The notes under the pieces were generated by a model. That model had not been told where the DNA came from. It saw only the letters and a program-made list of their open reading frames with translations, and did no database searches. From Macrolepiota albuminosa (lineage: Eukaryota > Basidiomycota > Agaricomycetes > Agaricales > Agaricaceae), in assembly GCA_027475525.1 (NCBI GenBank), contig JAMWFC010000122.1:434001-498000 (forward strand): 64,000 bases of DNA, read 5' to 3'. The position numbers and the translations under genes were made by a program. Positions 45,900 through 56,123 of this stretch are shown here, piece by piece. Within the stretch, counting starts at the first letter, position 1. Every line of letters starts with the position of its first letter.

Positions 45900-46634
45900 A
45901 AATCAAGGAAATGAACTATGATATATTTCAAAAGAAATAATAACGGTTCAGTACTACTTGAAAATCTTAACAGTATAAGGCAAAAAGGGGGTTTTGACAG
46001 TAGGGAGAGGCACTCAAGCAAGGTGCTAAGCTCAGTCAGGCTGGCTACCACTTGAATACAGAAAGATTTCTGGATTTAAGTCCATGAACTAATTAAGTTT
46101 ATTACGGGACATGGGCACAAAAAAGTACCAATGTACGATTTTAAAAACTAAGAAGTTATGGCTTAATGAGGGTTAGCATATAGGCCTAAAGGCACCGACG
46201 TTCTAGTACGAACCTAGTCCGTGAGCTAAGAAAGAGCCGAGCGTTGGCGCAATATGTCAGCACGCGAGTTCGAAACTGGTCAAGGGACAAAAGTTCTACA
46301 TAGACGTAGGCGTAACAAGCCAACGCACGAGTTCGAACCCAGCAAAGAACTGAAAACGTTGACTAAAATAGTAAGCGTTCAAGTTCGAAACTGAGGAAAA
46401 GGACCAAAATAAAGCATAAGGGGTCAGCGTGTCGAGGGTTCGAGCCCCAGGAGAAGCCAAATAAATTCAAAGAGAGAGCGAAACACGTTATTAAGTCTTA
46501 AAAAGGACTTAAGGTTCACGCGTGTCGGGCTTTAAGGAATTTATTAAGGTACTACGGATTAGAGAAGGGGGGGGGGAGTATTACGAGACTACGCTAAGCA
46601 AAGACAGAACCTGTGCTTACAATGCGGGGGATGT
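45900..46634. other. Non-coding region between pol and the antisense gene of element 3
   Basis: No coding block is supported. It contains AAAAAGGGGGTTTTG near 45,983 and the run GGGGGGGGG near 46,568. It probably holds the converging 3' ends of the pol and antisense transcripts. Confidence 0.4.
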
Positions 46635-47917
46635 CTATAGTGCCACGGAGTCTTCGGGTTCGTCCTGTGGGAGGTCCTGAAAATCAATGTCGGAGTCGTT
46701 GTTACCAGACTGTAAAACAAGCAGCTGAGTAATGAGGTAGACACAAGAAGATAGTAAGGACGTACCGGCAGAGAAACCTGAAGTGTGTGAAGGAGAGAGC
46801 CGGCTTGGTCTACTTCAGAAGGACCAAGGGTCTTGCGAAGACGAGCACAGCGGTCTGTAATAAGCTTGAAGGTCTGCAAAGAGATGTCCAGTTGATAGAG
46901 CTGGTGCTGCGCAGCTAGATCAACGGCATCAAAATGCTTCTGGAGGTCGGCGTGGGGAACCACCTCGTCGTCGTCAGCCAGCTGAACAGACTCGAGAACC
47001 TGATCAACTTCACAAAGCAATGAAAGCGCAGCTTCATTGCCAGGAAGATGATTAGCTGAGTAACAGGCAGTTAGCGAAAACCGAGGCAACAAAGTAACAA
47101 AAAAACGCACCCAGCGATGGCTGCACTTTTAGTTTTTTTGCCTTCGGTTTGCCCTTGGGCTCGACCTGAGGGGGAGGAAGGGATAGCGTCAGCGTGTCAA
47201 GACGTCGCACTACTAAGTCAAGCTTGCGAGCTTTAACTTATGTTAGCGCGGCGCTTGGTTGGGCGAGAGGCAGGCGTACCGAGCATTTCGACGTCCTTGT
47301 CTTGAGTACGACGCTGAGCCTGGAAAAGCGCAGGATAAGCGCACAAGAATAAAAAGCCAAAAGAAAGCTTACTTCTTCGCGCTCCTTCCTAAGTTTTTCG
47401 CGCTGCGCGAAGGGAATAAAGGCGTCGACAAAAGAAAAGAACGCCTTCACGTCACCCGAAGCGTCAGCCGCACCACGGTCGAGCAAAGGCAGAATTTTGG
47501 AGAGGGTCTCGCAGAGACCTCTCTGCTCAGAGAGGCGGCCGAAGGTGCTCTCATCGGCAAAACGCTGCGAGAAGAATCAGAACAAGGGACGGAGAGAGAA
47601 TAAAGCGGAAGGGAACAGACCCAACCAGCACCACCTAAGAACCAAGCACGGTCAGCAGGTGTGCCGGGAAAGGACTTGGCAGTGGCACAAAGACCCATGG
47701 CTGCTTCGGCAAACCATGGGTATTTGAAGACCGAGGTGATAACCTGGTTGCCATCGCGCTTGACGGCGCGCTGGAGCAGGCCGTAATAGTCGGTCAGCAC
47801 AGGTAGAATAGGAGGAGGGAGAACAGGCGGCTTTGAGGGAGTCAAAATGACGACTTGAGGGCGCGGTCTAGTGTTGGCAGACTTGCGAGGGGCAGTGGGA
47901 ACGCCAGAAGGAGCCAT
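46635..47917 (-). CDS. Antisense spliced accessory gene of gypsy element 3
   Basis: Opposite strand to gag-pol, between pol and the 3' LTR. Start ATG at 47,917 (MAPSGVPTAPRKSANTR...). Exon 1 runs to 47,621; intron 47,565-47,620; exon 2 47,564-47,373 (RFADESTFGRL...EKLRKEREE); intron 47,320-47,372 (GTAAGC...CCAG). Further exons follow, including a basic KGKPKAKKLK segment near 47,135 and a helical block (about 46,785-47,045; LPGNEAALSLLCEVDQ), then a last exon with an acidic tail (SGNNDSDIDFQDLPQDEPED) and stop at 46,635. The junction near 47,280 is unresolved in frame. The first exon has a PPILPVLTDYYGLLQRAVKR motif. No known domain is recognised. Intact exons in a young element suggest the gene is maintained. 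Its relation to the life cycle (antisense control, host interaction) is unknown. Confidence 0.7.
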
Positions 47918-48128
47918 ACTCAGAAATGAGGGCTGACTTCGTCGTTTTAAGCTGGTACGGGTACGATCAAGCAGCTCAGGAGGAGGAAAAAGCAAAAATT
48001 TTATTTTCTCTATCTACTGCAGATACAGAAAGAAAATTTTGGTGTTAGGCGCGGAAAAGGTCGAAAATGGAAAGGCTGGGCTCACCAAACTGGTTTACGA
48101 CGACTGAGGGCAGTCATTACTTAAGTGT

Positions 48129-48136
48129 GGGGGAGG
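48129..48136 (+). promoter_or_regulatory. Polypurine tract of element 3
   Basis: GGGGGAGG directly abuts the 3' LTR start (TGATACGG at 48,137). Confidence 0.85.
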
Positions 48137-49113
48137 TGATACGGATGCCTCTAAAACGAGGCATCCAAGAGTCAAAGAAAGGCTCCCTAAAAATAAAACA
48201 AGCCAAATGGCTATCTGCTGAAAACTGTAAGCAGGCGTCGAAAACCGTAGACGCGGGAGACCGTACCTCAAAACCAACACACAATGAGTAAAGGCGACGA
48301 ACTCAGTGCGTAAAACGGCGAAAGTAAGTGAACAAGCCAATATTATGGTCAAGGGGATAGCCGATGAGTGGCAGTGCTCGGCAGGGACATGATCTCGGGA
48401 CTTGCTCCGAGATCAAGCTCCATCCGATCCGGCATCAGCCATCAAAGTTATCCCCGAATGACGACATACCATTACAACAACGACGAATCCGCGTCCTCAG
48501 CACTTCGACACGACGTACCACGACCACGCTACCACGACACGCCCAGGAGCGCCAGGAAAGGACAGGAAAGAGAGAACAGAGGCAGACGAATCGATAGGAG
48601 GAGACGGAATAACGATTAGCCAGCGAAATTAGTGGGAAAAGGCTTACTCACCACGCCGGCCGTCGGAAAACTAGCCACCGGTGCCCAGCCCCGGGAAACT
48701 CGACAACTGAAGGCCTAGACCCGTTGGAACACGACGACGCTTTGAATACCACGCAAATACGCGCTGGTCTGTGCGTAGAGGAAGAAGGTATAAACAGAGT
48801 AGGATTTCGGAGAAGCCTGGCAAGCAATCAACTTGCCACGGCTCGGAGTCCCCAGGGAGTGGACGTCTTAGGCCTACGAGCGATTAGATTGACTTCGGGC
48901 AATAGTAATAATACTTGTTGAGCCCATTTCGAGTGATAACTTAAGTTTCATTCAAATAAAATCAATTAAAAATTATAGCTTTATTACAACGTGTGCGCGC
49001 GTGTAACTAAAACCCCCAGAACCTAGTGAACTGGAGTTTTACATTTAAATTCTAAGTTTTGCTCAATTCCATTTGGGCAACTTAATATAAATTAAAACTT
49101 ACATTTCGCATCA
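48137..49113 (+). repeat. 3' LTR of gypsy element 3
   Basis: 977 bp, near-identical to the 5' LTR. One difference noticed: GGCTTACTCACC here against GGCTTACCCACC in the 5' copy. Confidence 0.95.
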
Positions 49114-49427
49114 CTGGTGGTGTCTCCAGCAGGCCCCCGGAGATGCTCCAGTACGAGGGGACCTCCACAGGTCGTGCCATGGCTAGGTTGGGCAGAGAGG
49201 CCCAGCTGGCTGAGGGCCCCCAGATCATAGAGAGATGGGTCAGGGGCCTAGTGGCGGTGGAGGTATTGGGGTTCGTACAGGAGAGGTGGATAGGTGGGGT
49301 GGGGGGTCTGTGCAGAGTAGTGATCGGAGACCGGGCACCTGTAAAGGTCGGTCTGATAGCCCATGGAGTAGTAGGTATGAGTATACATAGCCATCAAGAA
49401 TGGTGTAAGGAGAGAGTCTTGATATTA
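49114..49427 (-). pseudogene. 5' leader / gag start of chromovirus element 2
   Basis: The piece of element 2 between element 3 and the right LTR. GC-rich, minus-strand, with proline-rich codons (STSPVRTPIPPPPLG) in one frame. It is the beginning of the gag region continued at 38,385. Confidence 0.6.
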
Positions 49428-50053
49428 TGTCAGGTTCCGCTGAGTCAGGGGCTTTCTGGGAAAGCAACGCCCTTACAATGCAGACTTGATCCACGGATAC
49501 TCGGGTGTCTGGAACTCTGGGGCTAGGACTCCGGGTTTCAAGACGTGGACAGGGGTAGTCCCAGGAGAGGGGACTTGATCTGGGGGTTTTGAGTTTCGGG
49601 TAGCTGAGGGTTGGGTAGAGGTCGAGTCATGAACCAAGGGTTCTAAGACGAGACCAGGTTGACAAATTATAAGTCGCAAAGTGTGTACCAAACTTAGAGC
49701 ACGCAATTATTCAAGCGTGCCAGTCAAAGCGTGCCAGTCAAAGCATGCCAGTCAGTGCGTACTAGTCAAGCAGAGGGCACGCAACAATTCAAGTTAATAT
49801 CAAGACTAGCGAATACAACGGGGAACTACGCTATAAGTACTATGGGACCGGGTCTTGGGGTTTCAGGGTGTCTGGGATGGGTTCCGGGAGTCATTGAGTA
49901 GCAGGCAGGGACTGTATACTTGAATCGTGCATGTGGGGCATGCAATCAATTAGTGCAGAGGAAGCTGTGATGCGTGATGCATGATGGCCGGAAGCAAGTC
50001 GTGTGATTCGATCGTTGATTGGGGCTGGTGGCGGCTAATGGCGGTCCTTGATG
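49428..50053 (-). repeat. 5' LTR (right) of chromovirus element 2, truncated
   Basis: It matches the left LTR from TGTCAGGTTCCGC to CCTTGATG, then diverges abruptly at 50,054 (left-copy position 30,330). The outer 120 bp are missing together with the flanking target duplication. It carries single-copy sequence where the left LTR has its 77-bp duplication. Confidence 0.9.
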
Positions 50054-50174
50054 TGTTCGCCAGTGGGAGGCTGGATGGCATGTATTTGTGGTTGTTTACA
50101 CCACTAGCGGAGTTGGGAGATTGTTTTTTTTCTTTCCTCAGTCCCAATACACATAGCATACGTGTCGCATTGTA

Positions 50175-51123
50175 ATGGCCTATTGGGGGCTGCAAAAGAG
50201 TGATAAGAGCCGGCAAGGCTCTAGTGGAGGGGGGAGACCCCTGAATATACAAACACAAGATTATTCTACTCAGTACCAGAGGCAGCTGCCATATCCGGCG
50301 GCAAGCCAGTTTCAGTCAGCAGGCATGGCCTATCCAGGCCGTGACGAGCATCTAAGTGCAAAATCGCCACTTTTGAGGAACTGACTGCCGAGGTCAAGAG
50401 GGCTAAATATCAGCCCAGTTGACTGGTCAAACCTCCATGGGCAAAGATGCTGTCGGACATGCAAGTTGTGCGCCATGAGCAGCCTGCTCAGCCTGTTGCT
50501 TCGTCATCACGGTTACCTGATCTGGGCCCTCAGGCCACCTCAGAGTCACTGGCTGCAGTCAATGAATCCTTGGCAGGTCTGTTTCTGGGTCAGCGGGAAA
50601 CTGCATCATCCCAGGCCCCACCTAGGGGGCCCAAAACCGTTGCTGTGGTGCCAAGAGCGCCCATTACTGTTATTCCTCGAGCTGAGCCTGGAGGAAGAAC
50701 TCTGGCACAAAATGCGCCTGCCTCTCTGGTGGCTCAGCCACCATTCGAATCATCTGCCCCAGTCAAGTCGGGGTCTGCACGCCAACATTGAGGCCGTAAG
50801 CCTCCTCTTGATGCCTCCAAGCTGGAGGTGATAGAGTTCCCAGCTGGCATTCCTGCACAGGCCGGGAAGGTCTCGATGTTGTTTTTGTTGCCCGTTACCG
50901 TGTCTGCACTGCAGGCACACTTTCCCATGGTTGTCTTGACCACCGACCCTTGCTCTCCCAAGCAATATGACGGTCTGGTGGCGACCTTGAGGAATCGTCC
51001 CATGCCTGAAAAAGGCAAAGCACCTGTGGCCTCCTTATCTGACGAGAGCGACTATGGAGAGTCGAGCTTGGAGCATGAGGAGGAGGCAGAGGAAGGGGAA
51101 TCGGTGGTGAACCGATTCCAGTG
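50175..51123 (+). pseudogene. Unknown ORF of element 1, N-terminal part
   Basis: Open blocks at 50,175-50,384 and 50,447-51,123, in different frames, with a TGA at 50,789 in the second. Proline-, serine- and glutamine-rich (DYSTQYQRQLPYPAA; PPRGPKTVAVVPRAP), then a more structured block with LPVTVSALQAHFPMVV and an acidic end (SLEHEEEAEEGES). No retroelement motif is recognised. It lies between the truncated element-2 LTR and the 3' ORF of element 1, and probably belongs to the same protein as 51,279-52,715. Confidence 0.45.
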
Positions 51124-51278
51124 AGTATCGCGCAATAAGTGCATTGCAAAGAAGAAGGCGATTCACGCCAAGGACTGCAGGCCCTCAAACAGAGGTCCGA
51201 GGATGAGTTTTCGGGGAGAATTCCCAATGGATTAGGGGTGAAGGTGTGGGGACCACTTGATATCGAGCGAACAAACTT

Positions 51279-52715
51279 GTGCTTCAGAGGAGCACTCAGC
51301 CACTGCACTTATTATCGTATCATTTGAATACTGTGCTATTGGGAGCTGAGGCCAATCAGGCAGCGGCATATGAGTTTTCTTCTGGGCACTGTGCTGGCAT
51401 TCCTGCCAGCATTGTTTACAAGTATTCTCCTTGCGGCCTTCCCCGCACTCCATTAGAGCTGGATTGGCTCTACAAATACTATTTGAATGAGCACGCTCTC
51501 CGTCATGAATGGATTACCGCCTACCTCCTCATCATGGAGCTTCAGATGTTCGCTCAGTGAACCGATGAATCACTACATGACTGAACAATGATGCTCCTGA
51601 TGAAGGACCCTCGCTATCAAAACCTCGTCAACCCAATCCAGGGGGCTGATGACCTTGCGCTTGTTGAGTGCCGACACATTCCAGGGCGCTTTCTGCACAC
51701 AAAAGAAGATGGCTCAACCACGCTGCACGTAATGCGCACTCAAGACCCCGCCACACTGTTTGACCTGGATCAGCTTGCGCAGTACGTGCTGATCTTTGGT
51801 CGTCCGGGTTTGGAAAACATGTATCAAGGCATTGCGGTCAATCATGCCTACCGCATGCACTGGCGAACCCTCTTCAGGTTCGCCTTATGCCGAGCTCTTT
51901 GCACTAACAGCACAGCCAAGCCCGTGATCATGTGGCGCATGACCCTCGTCATGCCCTGCCCAGGTCTTTACTGCGAGGCTATCGCCTCTTATAATGCCAT
52001 GTTCCCAGACCAGCCGTTTGAGTCCCAGAGAGGGCCTCAGCTGGAACTTCACCCCGTGCACATACCAGATGAACTTGCACAGAACTTTTCAGACAACAAC
52101 GTGTTACGCATCTTACTGCACAACTGGATATCTGCCAACCAGGTGGACTACGCGTATACATACAGAGTGGTCTTCCTGGAACAGCAATTCCACGCCCCCA
52201 TGATGTCTATGGACATCTTCCGCGACATCGACGATGAGCGCATGGAGCGCTTGAATGAATATGGTACCCCTCCCGCAATCCCACAATGGGATGGATGGCA
52301 GGAGATGACCGAAGACGATCATTATTGTCTTATGTTCAAGCACGACGAGGAAAGTCGTCTTCCCAAAAACCCCAAGGCCAATGGCCTCTACTATCTCATC
52401 GGCATGGACCTGAACCAGGTCTGCCTCCGAAAACGCATGGCAGTGCATGAACTGCCTGCCGCCGACATGGACCCAAGCCGGGTCAATGTCCTGTCATGCA
52501 TGGCAGAGCATGGTACACTCACCACCAAAGCTTCAGCGATTAACGTCGCACTAACTGAGTCTATGGTGGTAGACATGCCTGTAGTCAAGGGGCCTATCAC
52601 CCCATCAAGGATGGAATTGGTGCCTCCCCCTCCTGCAATTAACATTGCACTGGAGGAGGAGTCAATGGTGACTGAGACAGGAGCGGGTGTGGGAGCATTG
52701 TCAGACGGGTCCTAG
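51279..52715 (+). CDS. Unknown large protein in the 3' part of gypsy element 1
   Basis: One frame (51,279-51,560, TGA at 51,558 and nearby stops, then 51,588-52,715 open for 375 residues). The long open part contains PIQGADDLALVECRHIPGRF, an aromatic-rich central region (HNWISANQVDYAYTYRVVFLEQQ) and a C-terminal Ser/Thr/Glu-rich tail. No zinc finger, RT, integrase, transmembrane segment or signal peptide is seen. It lies about 350 bp before the 3' LTR in sense orientation, where accessory or envelope-like genes of some retroelements sit, but nothing suggests an envelope. It may also be captured sequence. Codon use is more GC-rich than the neighbouring LINE. Confidence 0.5.
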
Positions 52716-53073
52716 ACCCATATTTTGTTGTGTAGGTACATCCGAGTAATTCACTCAAAACATTTCAGCTGATACGCACTCCAGAGTTGCATGTAGATAT
52801 AGCGGACCCAGAGGAGAGGTCACTCAAGTTTTGTTTTTTTATTTTGTTATATATATATTCATACTGCATCGACTGCTGGCGCCACATGTGCACTTGTCTG
52901 ATAAGGACTGATTCCTATTGTGTCTAGATGACACATCTATGCTGCAAATAAATGCTAACGTCTTGCAGCCATGCAATATGCATGTCCTTCATCTGTTGTT
53001 TGCGCTATTGTGCACCCTACGTCTCGCTCCAACTCCCTTCCTAAGACCGAGTATTCGGTCTCATTGGGGGGTA
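52716..53073 (+). other. 3' untranslated region and polypurine tract of element 1
   Basis: No coding. ATATATATATTC lies near 52,849 and a GGGGGG tract at 53,066-53,071, two bases before the 3' LTR. Confidence 0.55.
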
Positions 53074-53254
53074 TGTAATGGAGTCACACGTAGTACTAGT
53101 GTCAACGATGCTATAATTATTCAGTAGAGTATTACATAAGACAACATCTTGTTTTCACTCTAAGTACTAGTCAAATCCAATACTGTGGTCTGATTTAGCA
53201 CTGTGTAATACACACAAGATAGTTCTAACTCGTAACTCGTAACCCCAGGTTACA
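53074..53254 (+). repeat. 3' LTR of gypsy element 1
   Basis: 181 bp, TGTAATGG...GGTTACA. It differs from the 5' LTR by a 7-bp CGTAACT duplication and a few transitions. It is followed by TSD TGTCC. Confidence 0.95.
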
Positions 53255-53259
53255 TGTCC

Positions 53260-54028
53260 TGTACTGGGTTCTACCACTCACCATCATTCCTATTATCAGT
53301 CTATGCCCTTTGATGGTTGGATTACTCTTGGACCACCTTTTCAGGTTGCTTGCCACAGCTTCCATAGTCGGCATCCAGATATTTGTCTCATCTATTCCAT
53401 TTCCAATGAAGGCTCCCAGTAGTCTCATAGCTTCTCCTTCTTTGATGATTTTTATTTCATCAGATATTTTTTGATTTCCTAGTTCCATGATTCTGTTCTT
53501 AATCAGATTTTCTCAGAAGTCTACTGTGTCTACTGGCACCACTACTGCTTTAGATATGTTTAACCTCACCTCAGAGGCTCCACACCATTTTTTTAATATA
53601 TCCTGCAGTTCTGTAAAATTGTCGCCTTCCAAGAGGTAGACTGTGGTATCATCCACAAACAGTGTGGCTATCAGTCTTTCTGCATGGTTCCTTGTTTGAA
53701 AGCCATGCAGCTTTGATTGTCTAAGCATTTGTGCCAGCAATTCTATAGCTAGGTTGAACAGTAGACATGAGAGAGGGTCTCCCTGTTGTATGCCTCTTGT
53801 AGTCTTGTATAGTTTGCTAACCTCTCTGTTCAGAATGACTTTAGTATATGTGTCGCTATATAGTGCTTGGATTGTTTTTGTATATTCAGCAGGAATTCCA
53901 AATTTTTTAAGGAACGTCCATAAAAAGTTATGTACTATTTTGTTGTATGCTTTTTTCTGATTTAAGCAGATTATCATGGCCATACCTGAAAAAAATCTTA
54001 AAAATTGTAAAAAAAAATGCACAATCAA
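53260..54028 (-). pseudogene. LINE (Tad-like) reverse transcriptase fragment
   Basis: The upstream half of the LINE whose 3' part is at 23,439-25,668. It encodes RT palm motifs: a degraded first catalytic block (CLNQKKAYNKI, where LDQEKAYDKI-like is expected), RGIQQGDPLSCLLFNLAIE near 53,780, FVDDTTVYL near 53,660 with both aspartates kept, and LLGAFIGNG near 53,410. It ends at the TSD of element 1 and resumes in frame on the other side. The element is 5'-truncated near 54,000, as is common for LINEs. Confidence 0.85.
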
Positions 54029-54648
54029 CTCCTTTTATTGAGTAGACCGTGATCCTGGATTATGAAAAAGGATCAACAAGAGGTTGAGCTAAAATTAAAA
54101 GAATAATCTGGCCATTGATGCTCACTGATTAGCTCAGATCCTTTCTGATTCTTAACAGTATCATGATCAAATCTCATCGTGGTCGAAAGCTGAAAGCCAA
54201 GCTGGCTCCTGCCTCAAAAGACATGAAATTGACCAAAAATTTAGCCATACTCAATTTCTTGTGGGAAAAAGTTGGGAGATGTGTTTTTAGGCATATTTTA
54301 GCATTCTGAGTCTGATCCTGTATTTAGTTTTGCTTAAAAAATTAGCATTTCAGATTAAAGAATTTTGCTTGTCTATGACTATACCATCTCAAAGGCTGTT
54401 CTGATGCATTTGGAAGCTTTGGCCCCCACCTCAGAAAATGCATGAAATTGACCAAAATTTTGGCCATATCCAAGTTCTCATGGGAAAAACTTCAGAGATA
54501 TGTTTTTAGGCTTATTTCAACATTCTGAGTCTGATTCTGTACTTAGGTGGCTAAAAAAATTCCCATTCCTGAAATAGCAACTTAGTTGACTTTGCTTGTC
54601 TGCGACTGTATATTATATGAGCATTCAGTAGAATAATTGGTTTACTTA
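54029..54648. repeat. Imperfect tandem repeat of about 219 bp, two units
   Basis: CATGAAATTGACCAAAA..TT.GCCATA occurs at 54,222 and 54,441, followed in both by GGGAAAAA, TGTTTTTAGGC and CATTCTGAGTCTGAT at matching spacing. Non-coding. Confidence 0.75.
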
Positions 54649-56042
54649 CAGTGGCTCAAAAAACTGTCTTAATGTTTCATACTTTTTGAAAGATGACATT
54701 GGCATGAAGGATGGAAAATACCTAAAATCCTAATTAAATCATGTAAAATACTATGGTATTGTAGCTACAAAATGGACCTAGGCTTATGTAATTAAAATCA
54801 AATTGATGTAGCAATAGCCATTTTAAAATATTCACTTATTAGAACAGTTTTTTGAGCATCTCTAATTTTTCAGGTTTGTTCCTGTTTTAGTCAGAAACAA
54901 GGAGTAAGTTGCATGTAAGAATACAGACAGAGTCATGTGACCATGTTTGAATATATTTGAAAGTAGTTCAAATTGGTTGGTCTACATCTTGACCTTCAAC
55001 CACCATTATAAAACCTATTTCACCTGCACAATACTTTACTGTTGCTTCTCTTCTTGCTCAAAGGTATTTTCTGCATCAGATTGGGGCTCAAACTGGTTTA
55101 GAAAAGTTTACTATTGGGAGAATTGGTAGAGAATTGAAGATTGGCAAGGAAAACCATCCTGTAGGTCATCCTGCTAAGCTTACTCCATATAATAAACAGG
55201 CTATTGTTTGACAAATCTCAACTGGGAGACTTGATACAGCTATCCAGGCCATTGATTTTATCAACAACATCATTTCCAACCCCATCTCTCCCCAGACTGT
55301 CTGAAATGTGTTGAAGGAGGAGAGATATTGGTCTGCTACTAAGAGAAAAGTTTCTATGCTCAAAGCTAGACATCAACAACTATGGCTTAAATGGGCTCAG
55401 AAGCATCAGAACTGAGACCATGAATGCAGAGCAGTACTGCAAAATTTTAGATGATGGAGCAAAGGAGAGCTTTGAAAAGTTGGAAATGGAGAAGAGTGCT
55501 CACTACTTTCAATAGGACAATGACCCCAAACACAACTTTAAGAGGGCTGACAAGTGGTTTGAGGACAACAACTTTGATGTTCTTTGGTGGCCAGCCCAAT
55601 CCCCTGATCTCAACCCTATTGAACATCTCTGGGAGTACCTCAAGAAGCAACTTAGGCAGTATGAAACACCTCCTCATGGTATGCATGAATTATAGGAAAG
55701 GGTTGCAAAAGGCTGGGATGAAATACCACCAGAGATATGCCAAAGACTAATAGAAAGCATGTGTTGAAGGATTCAAGCAGTTATCAAGGCAAATGGAGGA
55801 TATACAAAGCACTAGATACTAAAATTAGAGATGCTCAAAAAACTGTCTCAATAAGTGAATATTTTAAGATGGCCATTGCTCCATCAGTTTTGTTTCAAAT
55901 TACATAAGCCTAGGTTCATTTTTTAGCTATAATGTCATAGTATTTTACATGATTTAATTGGGATTTTAGGTGCTTCCCATCTTTCATGCCAATGTCATCA
56001 TTCAAAAAGTATGAAACATTGGGACAGTTTTTTGAGCCACTG
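54649..56042 (+). mobile_element. Tc1/mariner-like element 2, internally deleted
   Basis: TIRs of 222 bp (54,649-54,870 and 55,821-56,042). Outer ends read CAGTGGCTCAAAAAACTGTC and the element is flanked by TA on both sides. Each TIR also has an inverted copy of the terminal motif at its inner end (near 54,843 and 55,831). Same family as the element at 20.5-23.4 kb. Confidence 0.93.
55060..55790 (+). pseudogene. Tc1-type transposase with catalytic deletion
   Basis: The helix-turn-helix part (TIGRIGRELKIGKENH, near 55,100) is followed by TAIQAIDFINNIISNP and ends at WAQKHQN (55,412). The frame then jumps to MNAEQYCKIL near 55,420, so the VEDW...WSDETK block with the first catalytic aspartate, seen in element 1, is missing. 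The remainder includes DNDPKHNFKRADKWF near 55,520 and SPDLNPIEHLWEYLK near 55,610. Several stops are present, so it is non-autonomous. Confidence 0.88.
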
Positions 56043-56123
56043 TATATTTATTTATTTAGTTATTTTTACAATTGTTTAATAGTTATTAAGTGATAAAATA
56101 AATAAATAATAAAATTAAATAGT

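Larger units (their letters stand above)
38386..49113 (+). mobile_element. Gypsy element 3: young, structurally complete
   Basis: It has two 977-bp LTRs (38,386-39,362 and 48,137-49,113), same length, with only one C/T difference that I noticed. Ends are TGAT...ATCA. CTGG (or ACTGG) flanks it on the left (38,381-38,385) and CTGG on the right (49,114-49,117). PBS 39,365-39,381 (TGGAGCCCACCGCGAGG) and PPT 48,129-48,136 (GGGGGAGG) sit in the canonical places. Gag, protease and pol fill 39.4-45.9 kb, and an antisense spliced gene fills 46.6-47.9 kb. It is inserted in the gag region of element 2. The only coding break is a 77-bp duplication. Confidence 0.95.
29662..50053 (-). mobile_element. Chromovirus element 2 (Ty3/gypsy, minus strand), GC-rich, split by element 3
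   Basis: Left LTR 29,662-30,449; right LTR 49,428-50,053, lacking its outer 120 bp. A minus-strand polypurine tract (TGAGGGGGGAGTGA, 30,450-30,463) sits against the left LTR, so the left LTR is the 3' LTR and the element reads leftward. Order in its own direction: truncated 5' LTR, gag (49,427-49,114 and 38,385-36,100), two protease domains, RT, part of integrase, chromodomain, then an antisense gene and the 3' LTR. GATGC (29,657-29,661) is the left target-site candidate; the right one is lost with the LTR end and element 1 pol. Much more GC-rich than its surroundings. Confidence 0.88.
25669..53254 (+). mobile_element. Gypsy element 1 with nested elements 2 and 3
   Basis: The LTRs are 25,669-25,842 (174 bp) and 53,074-53,254 (181 bp). 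Both start TGTAA.GGAGTCACACG and end CCCCAGGTTACA, and the second has one extra 7-bp CGTAACT. A perfect 5-bp target duplication TGTCC flanks the whole (25,664-25,668 and 53,255-53,259). Removing the element rejoins the LINE reading frame (SGRTQYRT to SVQEMPQQ). A GGGGGG run (53,066-53,071) before the 3' LTR is the likely polypurine tract. Own sequence is 25,669-29,661 (LTR, gag, protease) and about 50,054-53,254. No RT, RNase H or integrase of its own remains. Confidence 0.93.

Noticed and set aside
51279..52715. Envelope gene of a retrovirus-like element
   Set aside because: No signal peptide, transmembrane helix or furin-like site is visible. Position alone is not enough.
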